From an uncultured Rikenella sp. (GTDB taxonomy: Bacteria > Bacteroidota > Bacteroidia > Bacteroidales > Rikenellaceae), in assembly GCF_910577125.1 (NCBI RefSeq), contig NZ_CAJTMN010000107.1:1-6154 (forward strand): a stretch of 6,154 nucleotides of DNA, in the 5' to 3' direction. Shown here piece after piece: positions 1-4,391 of the stretch (positions are counted from its first letter, which is position 1; every line of letters starts with the position of its first letter). The notes under the pieces were generated by a model. It saw only the letters and a program-made list of their open reading frames with translations. It was not told where the DNA came from and did not search any database. The position numbers and the translations under genes were made by a program.

Positions 1-17
1 AGACACGGCCAGTAAAA

Positions 18-30
18 GACGCAGTGCGTC
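18..30. repeat. Short palindrome abutting the 3' end of FISUMP cassette 1
   Basis: GACGC and GCGTC flank the centre AGT; the arms can extend to GACGCA/TGCGTC around one base. The palindrome directly touches the conserved cassette end that starts at 31. On the minus strand it lies immediately after the stop codon and the ACG that follows it. The same 23-nt stretch (8-30) recurs inverted at 3411-3433 with one mismatch. Confidence 0.6.
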
Positions 31-33
31 CGT

Positions 34-231
34 TTATTCCGAGAGGCAACGCAACAGAAAACCGTGGGAACGATAGTGTGCGTAGCCGGGGTAGTACTCT
101 GTCGTGCTGAAATGTAAAGCAGTACCGCGATAGTGGTTGCCTGAATTGTGGGATGAGGACGACCAGTTGACTCCGTTGTTCCAAGTGCCGCTCGGCGCAC
201 CGGAGGCGTAGTGGCGGCAGCCCGGGGCGGG
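34..231 (-). pseudogene. Orphan C-terminal FISUMP-domain cassette 1
   Basis: The minus strand encodes 65 codons and a stop that match the C-terminal end of the Fibrobacter succinogenes major paralogous (FISUMP) domain: PAPGCRHY near the start, WSSSS in the middle, LHF, then R..GF and the ending LLRCLSE. In complete family members, usually surface or secreted Bacteroidetes proteins, this is the last part of a much longer protein. Here the open frame continues upstream (to about 339), but that stretch shows no resemblance to the family and no signal peptide or other domain, so the body of the gene is missing. The ending shares 25 identical bases (31-55) with cassettes 2 and 3, while the middle differs strongly. 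It may be a decayed remnant, a silent recombination cassette, or a DGR-type variable region. Family assignment rests on recognising the pattern by eye. Confidence 0.6.
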
Positions 232-389
232 GTTTGTCGGGCCGGTGCCAGCGTGGGCCCAACAAGCATTGCGAAATTGTGGCCTTACGCCTGGGGTGGT
301 TCCGGCCCGGGCGCCCCTGACGGGGCGCAAACTGGGCATAAAAAATCGTTGGCTGCTTACCCCAAAGCACCTTTGCCCGAATGAAAACC
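232..389. other. Spacer between cassette 1 and the hairpin block
   Basis: No gene is supported here. It contains a perfect hairpin at 311-328 (GCGCCCC, loop TGAC, GGGGCGC). The equivalent spacer beside cassette 3 is only 18 bp, so this stretch is either an insertion in module 1 or a deletion in module 2. The region is open in the cassette 1 frame, but that peptide looks like nothing I recognise. Confidence 0.4.
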
Positions 390-505
390 CGTCGGGGGAT
401 TTTCAAGGGGGATGCGAGTCCCCCTTGAATGTGCTCTTTGCCTACTTTCTACCACATAGTAGAAAGTAGGGGCCCCCGCGGCCTAAGCGGAACAGAGAGA
501 AGAGA
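390..505. repeat. 116-bp double-hairpin block, copy 1
   Basis: This block recurs in direct orientation at 3738-3853, with only a handful of substitutions. It contains two long perfect stems, each with a 6-nt loop. The first is 402-429: an 11-bp stem around TCAAGGGGGA with loop TGCGAG. The second is 441-470: a 12-bp stem around CTACTTTCTAC with loop CACATA. GGGGCCCC (469-476) follows. One of the differences between copies falls in a loop (C415 versus T3763), and neither stem changes. No U-tract follows either hairpin, so they do not look like ordinary intrinsic terminators. Short open frames cross the block on both strands but are probably by-products of the repeat. Function unknown. Confidence 0.85.
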
Positions 506-560
506 TAAACCATCTCCTCGACATTAACAGCCGAACAACGTTAGGTAAATCGGGCTTTAT

Positions 561-638
561 CCGCGCGCCTTACGCGATTCATTCTATTTCGGCTTACGCC
601 AAAATAGTTGAATCGCTTCTTAAGGCGTCGGCGCGCGG
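561..638. repeat. Variable-stem hairpin element, copy 1 (D1)
   Basis: Outer arms CCGCGCGC (561-568) and GCGCGCGG (631-638) pair. CTTA (569-572) then pairs with TAAG (621-624), leaving a 6-nt bulge GCGTCG on the 3' side only. Inside, GCGATTCA (574-581) pairs with TGAATCGC (609-616), CTATTT (584-589) with AAATAG (602-607), and GGC with GCC around the loop TTAC. It is the first of four elements with the same outer shell and different inner stems (662-735, 3911-3988, 4061-4134). Confidence 0.8.
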
Positions 639-661
639 TCAAGCTTGGTGCTGTTCTTTGT

Positions 662-735
662 CCGCGCGCTGGCGGAAATCTTGTTCAAAGCGCAAGTCGC
701 TTTGAACGATTTCCTTTTCCAGCAGTCGCGCGCGG
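662..735. repeat. Variable-stem hairpin element, copy 2 (D2)
   Basis: Outer arms CCGCGCGC (662-669) and GCGCGCGG (728-735) pair. The next three pairs are TGG (670-672) with CCA (719-721), where the other three copies have CTT with AAG, so both sides have changed together. A 6-nt 3' bulge GCAGTC (722-727) sits in the same place as in copy 1. The inner stem is GGAAATC (674-680) with GATTTCC (708-714) and GTTCAAAGCG (683-692) with CGCTTTGAAC (698-707) around loop CAAGT. Confidence 0.8.
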
Positions 736-748
736 TTGGTTTGAGGGT

Positions 749-796
749 ACTGCCCTCGGGCCGGGCAGGCCCCGCGTGCCCGCGGTGGGCAAATGG
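749..796. repeat. 48-bp GC-rich two-stem element, copy 1 (C1)
   Basis: The element runs from ACTGCCCTCG to GCAAATGG and recurs full length at 3999-4046 and 4182-4229, with a partial copy at 4254-4278. It forms two small hairpins: TGCCC/GGGCA around TCGGGCC, and an invariant TGCCC/GGGCA around GCGGT. The first stem varies between copies with matching changes on both sides. Confidence 0.8.
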
Positions 797-811
797 CAGT
801 GTCGGCCAATA

Positions 812-846
812 GGGTAGAGACTGGCAATTGGGAGTGCGGCACGCCC
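812..846. repeat. TCTACCC signature and palindrome beyond cassette 2
   Basis: GGGTAGA (812-818) is the minus-strand form of the TCTACCC signature. GTGC-G-GCAC (834-842) is a small palindrome four bases from the conserved cassette end at 847. This repeats the layout seen beyond cassettes 1 and 3: cassette end, palindrome, then TCTACCC some 30 bases on. Confidence 0.45.
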
Positions 847-849
847 CGT

Positions 850-1038
850 TTATTCCGAGAGGCAACGCAACGGAAGACTGAAGGCACGGCCATGTGCAGC
901 GGCACGCGAATTATGTCCCCCTGTACTCGCAAAAAGAAATATCCCATAGATGCCGCTGACCGAGGCAGAATAGCAGCAGCCGTAATCACCGACGCTCCTC
1001 GGCACCCCGTCCGCGTTGTAGCGGAAGCCCGGGGCGGT
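850..1038 (-). pseudogene. Orphan C-terminal FISUMP-domain cassette 2
   Basis: The minus strand encodes 62 codons and a stop: TAPGFRYN, then VGDYG, then CYSAS where the family normally has YWSSS, then LFAST and the ending LPLRCLSE. The 3' 25 bases (847-871) are identical to those of cassettes 1 and 3, and the 5' core (GCCCCGGGCT.CCGC) is shared too. Immediately upstream on the minus strand is a GTGCC/GGCAC hairpin (1037-1050), not the rest of a FISUMP gene, so the fragment is orphaned at the same boundary as the others. Loss of the usual Trp (TAT for TGG) needs more than adenine-only mutation and may point to decay. It lies divergent to the flippase gene, whose open frame also runs back across it. 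Confidence 0.55.
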
Positions 1039-1074
1039 GCCGCTCGGCACTCGAAAGATGGTCGGTGTCTACCC
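1037..1074. repeat. GTGCC/GGCAC hairpin followed by TCTACCC, copy 1
   Basis: GTGCC (1037-1041) and GGCAC (1046-1050) enclose the loop GCTC. AAGATGGTCGGTGTCTACCC follows. The same arrangement occurs at 4134-4169 with loop TTCG, then GAGATGGCCGCCTCTACCC. Here it replaces the upstream part of cassette 2, making it a junction between module types. Confidence 0.6.
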
Positions 1075-1102
1075 CAGGCAATCTACAACCGCCCATTTTG
1101 CG

Positions 1103-1110
1103 TATCTTTG
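1103..1110 (+). promoter_or_regulatory. Probable Bacteroidetes -7 box for the flippase gene
   Basis: TATCTTTG matches the Bacteroidetes -7 consensus TAnnTTTG exactly. No clear TTG lies 19-21 bases upstream, so the -33 element is weak or absent. It would place a transcript start near 1117 and give a leader of about 70 nt before the ATG at 1186. Confidence 0.5.
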
Positions 1111-1185
1111 TCCCGCGTTCGGGACAGCCCCGGCAACCGGAGCCTCCGCGAATCGCCCTCGTTAGATCCTCATCCGGCCGCCCAC

Positions 1186-2745
1186 ATGTCACGCCTCTCC
1201 TACAGCTTCAAAAACGCACGCGTCTCCGTCGTGTTCTATCTGCTGGTGTTGGCGCTGAACTTCTTCTCGCGGCGCATCTTCCTCGAAGAGCTCGGCACCC
1301 GGCTCGTCGGTCTGACCTCCTCCGTGATGAGCTACGTCGGCTTCCTGAACCTCGCCGACCTCGGCATCGCCACCGCCGTCGCCCAGGTGCTCTACACCCC
1401 CCTCTACCGGCGCGACCGGACACAAATTACCGAACTCGTCTCGCTCCTCGGATGGCTCTTCCGGCTCGTCGGAATCGTCATCGCCGCCGCCGGCCTACTT
1501 TTCGCCGCCTTTATCCCGTGGATTTTTGCCCGCACCGTAGCCGAGGGGATTCCGCTCGGCACCGTCTACGCCGCCTACCTCACCTTCCTGGCCACCACCC
1601 TGATGAGCTACCTGGTCAACTACAAACAGAACCTCCTGATGGCCGACCAGCGGGGATACGTCGTGACCCGGATCTTCAACCTCTCGCTGCTCGCCAAAGT
1701 GCTCCTCCAGATGGCCCTGCTCCGGTGGACGTCGGCCGGCTACCTCACCTGGCTCGCCGTCGAGCTCCTGTTCGGCCTCGTGTTCGCCGTGTGGCTCGAA
1801 CTCGCCCTGCGACGCATCTATCCGTGGCTGCGTACCTCCCTGCGACTCGGGCGGCAGATCGTGCGGAAATACCGCGAAGTCTTCGCCACCACCCGCCGGA
1901 TCTTCGCCCACCGGATCGCCGGCTTCGCCCTCTACCAGTCCGACGTCATCGTCCTCGGCCAGCTCATCTCGCAGTCCATGGTCTCGTACTACACCAACTA
2001 CTCGATGATGATCAGCCGTCTGACCTCCTTTATCGGCGGCGCGCTCAACAACAGTTATGCCGGCGTCGGGAACCTCGTCGTCGAGGGCGACCGGCCGAAG
2101 ATCAAGCTCGTCTTCTGGCAGTTCAATGCCATGTACTTCTGGCTCGGCGGCACCCTCTCCTTCACCTTCTACGAACTGGTCAACCCCTTCATTTCGCTGT
2201 GGCTTCCGGCCGGCCGCTACGAACTGTTCGCTCCGCCGGTGGTGCTGATGCTCGTGGCGACCCTCTTCATCGGCCTGATCCGCCAGACCTCCCAGTACTT
2301 TCTGAACGCCTACGGCCTTTATCACGACGTGTGGGCCGCCTGGACCGAGGCCGCGCTGAATCTCCTCATCTCGTTCTGGGCTTGCTGGCAGTACGGCGTG
2401 GCAGGGGTCGTGGCGGGGACGCTGCTCAGCACCGGCCTCTTCGTTCTCTTTTGGAAGCCCTATTTCCTCTACCGGCGCGGTTTCCGCGAATCCTCGCGGG
2501 AGTATTGGCTGACCCTGCTGAAATACCTTTCGATCCTCACCGCCTCATGGCTGCTCTCGGGGGCGATACTCCGCCAGGGCTGGCTTCCGGCGCCCGACAC
2601 CTGGAGCGCCTGGCTTCTGCAGGCGACGGTCACACCGCTTCTCTTCGGGCTCGTGAGCGGCACGGCGCTCTATTTTTCGTCTCGCGGGATGCGTGCGTTC
2701 GTCCGCCTGATCGCCGGCTTCCTGCGCGCCCGGTTCAGGCGGTAG
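1186..2745 (+). CDS. Wzx-type polysaccharide / oligosaccharide flippase
   Basis: The product is a 519-residue integral inner-membrane protein of the polysaccharide-synthesis/MOP flippase superfamily, which moves lipid-linked glycans across the membrane. The N-terminus (SFKNARVSVVFYLLVLALNF) fits the family start of a short charged segment then the first helix. The motifs FFSRRIFLEELGT (26-38), LNLADLGIATA (54-64) and NYKQNLLMADQRGY (145-158) are typical. I count about 12-14 hydrophobic segments, near residues 13-28, 39-62, 90-114, 124-145, 163-208 (two), 242-290 (two), 312-366 (two or three), 386-424 (two), 445-463 and 476-497, with a basic C-terminal tail. The frame stays open back to 793, but that upstream part crosses an antisense FISUMP cassette and repeats, so I start at the ATG where similarity begins. 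No Shine-Dalgarno sequence is evident, as is common in Bacteroidetes. No glycosyltransferase or other cluster gene is adjacent, so the substrate cannot be inferred. Confidence 0.85.
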   Translation: MSRLSYSFKNARVSVVFYLLVLALNFFSRRIFLEELGTRLVGLTSSVMSYVGFLNLADLGIATAVAQVLYTPLYRRDRTQITELVSLLGWLFRLVGIVIAAAGLLFAAFIPWIFARTVAEGIPLGTVYAAYLTFLATTLMSYLVNYKQNLLMADQRGYVVTRIFNLSLLAKVLLQMALLRWTSAGYLTWLAVELLFGLVFAVWLELALRRIYPWLRTSLRLGRQIVRKYREVFATTRRIFAHRIAGFALYQSDVIVLGQLISQSMVSYYTNYSMMISRLTSFIGGALNNSYAGVGNLVVEGDRPKIKLVFWQFNAMYFWLGGTLSFTFYELVNPFISLWLPAGRYELFAPPVVLMLVATLFIGLIRQTSQYFLNAYGLYHDVWAAWTEAALNLLISFWACWQYGVAGVVAGTLLSTGLFVLFWKPYFLYRRGFRESSREYWLTLLKYLSILTASWLLSGAILRQGWLPAPDTWSAWLLQATVTPLLFGLVSGTALYFSSRGMRAFVRLIAGFLRARFRR

Positions 2746-2781
2746 GTGTTTCCAGTGTGCTTTGTTGAGGCGCGCGCCTGA

Positions 2782-2831
2782 AGCCTGAGTCTTGCGGAGC
2801 GTAAGGCGTAGCGCAGCTATCACAAAAGTTT
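2782..2831. repeat. AGCCTGA..AGCT repeat box, copy 1
   Basis: This box reads AGCCTGAGTC, CTTGCGGAGC, GTAAGGCGTA, GCGCAGCT and ends near AAAAGTTT. It recurs at 5913-5961 with a few substitutions, each time shortly after a protein-coding gene (the flippase here, pth there). A 10-bp perfect palindrome, GGCGCGCGCC (2769-2778), precedes it, and TGCGGCCGCA (5904-5913) occupies the equivalent place in copy 2. It might serve 3'-end processing or termination, but it has no U-tract. Confidence 0.8.
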
Positions 2832-3068
2832 ACCTTAAGGTTTCCTCCTTGCGCCTCGGCCATTCAAGTAAATTTGATGGCAACTCGGCTGCTACGTCGG
2901 TTTTGGTGCCGCTTTTTTCAACCGACGCTGCCAGCGAGTGCAATGCAAACGTAGTTTGCAAATTGCCGAGCGGCGAGGAGGAACCGAGTAGCGTACTGAG
3001 GGCAGAGACCACTTGTGGGCTTTGCCGAGGTAGCACGAGGAAGCCGAAGGCAACGCGTAAGCCAACAA
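2832..3068. other. Non-coding insert between the two halves of the repeat
   Basis: In the second repeat copy only about 24 bp separate the AGCCTGA box from the palindromic part; here the gap is about 237 bp. I see no convincing gene. It holds hairpins GTCGGTT/AACCGAC (2896-2902 with 2920-2926) and TGCAAAC-GTA-GTTTGCA (2944-2960). GCCGAG-type words recur through it. Long open frames cross it on both strands but resemble nothing known and are interrupted by these palindromes. Confidence 0.5.
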
Positions 3069-3240
3069 GCGGCAGTTCCATCCGGTTCAAAACTCTCCCG
3101 TCGCCCGCCCGCCTGAAGAGGGATTTCGCTCGTTTTGCGGCGAGCAAAATCGAGATGAAATCCCAGCGGGCGACGGCAATAGACGCGGCGGAGCGGGAGC
3201 GGAGCCGCAGTGAAGTGGGTACGGGGCAGTGCTTTTGGGG
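3069..3240. repeat. About 170-bp palindrome-bearing repeat, copy 1
   Basis: This repeat matches 5986-6154 in direct orientation, with scattered substitutions and one net 3-bp length difference. Its core is a 79-nt hairpin (3098-3176). The outer stem is CCGTCGCCCGC with GCGGGCGACGG. There is a long bulge on the 5' side. The inner stem pairs GGGATTTC with GAAATCCC, CTCG with CGAG, and TTTTGC with GCAAAA. A minor stem GCGGC/GCCGC follows. The minus strand is open through both copies (ARWDFISILL is shared), most likely because the repeat is conserved and not because a protein is made. Confidence 0.85.
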
Positions 3241-3530
3241 CCGAGAGCGAGTAGCGCGATTCGCAGAATCGCCGGCCTTGTCGCCCAAGCCGCGTAGCGG
3301 CTTCGGGGGGAGTGGGCGACAGGCCGAAAGGGGTGGATTTTGGGCCGAGAATTGGGCTGAGCTTTTGCAGTTAGGAGAACCGCGCGGGCCGGACGCCTCC
3401 CACCGGGAGGGACGCACAGCGTCTTTTACTGGCAGCCTCTACCCCAGATCACTCCCGGGCGTCCGGCCGCAACGGTGTAGGGTAGGCTGTCATTGGGTAG
3501 ACCCGGTTATTTCGGCGTGCCCGTGGGCAC
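3241..3530. other. Hairpin-dense non-coding stretch
   Basis: No gene is supported. Perfect or near-perfect stems follow one another. They are GCGATTC-GCA-GAATCGC (3256-3272); a long stem 3274-3325 pairing GGCCTTGTCGCCCA with TGGGCGACAGGCC (one bulged T) that encloses AGCCGC-GTA-GCGGCT; CCTCCC-ACC-GGGAGG (3396-3410); and GACGC-ACA-GCGTC (3411-3423). A TCTACCC copy (3438-3444), an opposed GGGTAGA (3495-3501) and GTGCCC-GT-GGGCAC (3517-3530) complete it. The last palindrome abuts cassette 3. Confidence 0.6.
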
Positions 3531-3533
3531 CGT

Positions 3534-3719
3534 TTATTCCGAGAGGCAACGCAACTGAAGACAGGTGGCATGGGTATCCTCATAGTTGGGACTGAGTCCC
3601 TGTGTGTGAAACCATAGAGTCATTCCCCGGGTATCGCCGTTCGATGAAGACCAGCTGTATCCGTAATAGCCGCCCCCGCCAGATTCTCCTGAACCCGAAT
3701 GGCGGTAGCCCGGGGCGGG
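3534..3719 (-). pseudogene. Orphan C-terminal FISUMP-domain cassette 3
   Basis: The minus strand encodes 61 codons and a stop: PAPGYRHS, YYGYSWSSS, LWF, SPNYEDTHAT and the ending LQLRCLSE, the C-terminal pattern of the FISUMP domain. The last 25 bases plus stop region (3531-3555) are identical to cassettes 1 and 2. The 5' core GCCCCGGGCTACCGC directly joins CCATTTGCCC, the edge of the C element seen at 787-796 in the other orientation, so the fragment ends at a repeat junction. The frame stays open for 50 more codons through the hairpin block, without family similarity. Probably not translated on its own. Confidence 0.6.
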
Positions 3720-3737
3720 CAAATGGCTACAAAGAAT

Positions 3738-3853
3738 CGTCGGGGGATTTTCAAGGGGGATGTGAGTCCCCCTTGAATGTGCTCTTTGCCTACTTTCTAC
3801 CACATAGTAGAAAGTAGGGGCCCCCGCGGCCCAAGCGGAACAAAGAAAAGAGA
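3738..3853. repeat. 116-bp double-hairpin block, copy 2
   Basis: This is the direct repeat of 390-505. Hairpins lie at 3750-3777 (loop TGTGAG) and 3789-3818 (loop CACATA), followed by GGGGCCCC. All stem bases are the same as in copy 1. It sits 18 bp from cassette 3, on the same side as copy 1 sits relative to cassette 1, so cassette and block move or are copied as a unit. Confidence 0.85.
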
Positions 3854-3910
3854 GTGATATAGAGCCCAAAGACGGCCGGCCACCTGACGCTTATCAGGTA
3901 AACGAGCTTT

Positions 3911-3988
3911 CGCGCGCCTTGGAAAATCATATTCAAAAGCGTAACCCGCTTTTGAATATGATTTTCCAGTTAAGGCGACGGCGCGCGG
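3911..3988. repeat. Variable-stem hairpin element, copy 3 (D3)
   Basis: Outer arms CGCGCGC (3911-3917) and GCGCGCG (3981-3987) pair, then CTT (3918-3920) with AAG (3972-3974), with the 6-nt 3' bulge GCGACG (3975-3980). The inner stem is perfect over 21 bp (3921-3941 with 3947-3967), beginning GGAAAATC and closing on loop TAACC. It is the longest uninterrupted stem in the window. AGGTAAA...GCTTT just upstream is shared with the sequence before copy 1 (543-558). Confidence 0.85.
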
Positions 3989-3998
3989 TCGAGCATCG

Positions 3999-4046
3999 AC
4001 TGCGCTCAGGCCGCGCAGGCCCCGCGTGCCCGCGGTGGGCAATTGG
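3999..4046. repeat. 48-bp GC-rich two-stem element, copy 2 (C2)
   Basis: It has the same length and ends as 749-796. The first stem is TGCGC/GCGCA around TCAGGCC, where copy 1 has TGCCC/GGGCA, so both sides of the stem have changed. The second stem TGCCC-GCGGT-GGGCA is unchanged. TGTCTACCC follows at 4050-4058. Confidence 0.8.
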
Positions 4047-4060
4047 CCGTGTCTACCCTA

Positions 4061-4134
4061 CGCGCGCCTTGGGAAATCCAGTCAAAACACGCAAGCGAGT
4101 TTTGACGATTCCCTTTTTAAGGCGTGGCGCGCGG
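4061..4134. repeat. Variable-stem hairpin element, copy 4 (D4)
   Basis: Outer arms CGCGCGC (4061-4067) and GCGCGCG (4127-4133) pair, then CTT (4068-4070) with AAG (4119-4121). The 3' bulge is GCGTG (4122-4126), five bases instead of six. The inner stem is GGGAAATC with GATTCCC (one bulged A) and GTCAAAAC (4081-4088) with GTTTTGAC (4099-4106). A GTGCC-TTCG-GGCAC hairpin (4134-4147) follows directly. Confidence 0.8.
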
Positions 4135-4160
4135 TGCCTTCGGGCACTCCGAGATGGCCG

Positions 4161-4278
4161 CCTCTACCCTAACAGGATAGAACTGGCCTCAGGCCGGCCG
4201 GGCCCCGCGTGCCCGCGGTGGGCAATTGGCCGCCTCTACCCTAACAGGATGAAACTGCCCTCGGGCCGGGCGGGCCCC
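4161..4278. repeat. 72-bp tandem repeat containing C elements 3 and 4
   Basis: One full unit (4161-4232) begins CCTCTACCCTAACAGGAT and ends GGCAATTGGCCG. It is followed by 46 bp of a second unit (4233-4278), which breaks off after GGGCCCC. Each unit combines the TCTACCC signature with the C element (4182-4229; partial 4254-4278). First stems of the C element are TGGCC/GGCCG and TGCCC/GGGCG, giving two further stem variants that still pair (the end pair becomes T-G). Confidence 0.8.
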
Positions 4279-4391
4279 ACTTGGTAAAGCAAAGAGAACC
4301 CTAACAAAACACCCTGTGGGTGCGTGGACGGGCGAAACTGCGTTTCGCTGCGGCCGTGTCGGCACAAAATGCGCAGGTCTGGTATTCTTCC
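4279..4391. other. Upstream region of the L25 gene with two short palindromes
   Basis: No gene is seen. CACCC-TGT-GGGTG (4310-4322) and GCGAAAC-TGC-GTTTCGC (4332-4348) are perfect stems with 3-nt loops, the same design as those at 2944-2960 and 3256-3272. Confidence 0.45.

Noticed and set aside
245..469. Short + strand frames ending FAYFLPHSRK (here and at 3602-3817)
   Set aside because: The shared ending is the translation of the 116-bp hairpin block; the parts before it are unrelated and no start context is visible.
402..470. Rho-independent terminators in the 116-bp block
   Set aside because: The stems are strong, but neither is followed by a run of T on either strand.
1065..2768. Long second + strand frame overlapping the flippase
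   Set aside because: Its product is Arg/Pro-rich and low in complexity, as expected from an out-of-frame reading of GC-rich coding DNA. The membrane-protein frame is clearly the real one.
2944..2960. Minus-strand -7 box (TACGTTTG) within the TGCAAAC palindrome
   Set aside because: It matches TAnnTTTG by chance inside a palindrome, has no TTG at the right distance, and has no gene downstream.
2792..3595. Open frames of 267 aa (+) and 195 aa (- , 2830-3417) after the flippase
   Set aside because: They cross several perfect palindromes and a repeat, show no domain, and the part shared with the minus strand at 5952-6137 is explained by conservation of the 79-nt hairpin.
561..4134. Integron attC sites
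   Set aside because: The folded, sequence-variable hairpins are reminiscent of attC, but I could not find the paired GTTRRRY/RYYYAAC ends, and no integron integrase lies in the window. Only the analogy is kept.
4161..4278. CRISPR array
   Set aside because: The repeat unit is 72 bp and tandem with no unique spacers, and there are no cas genes.
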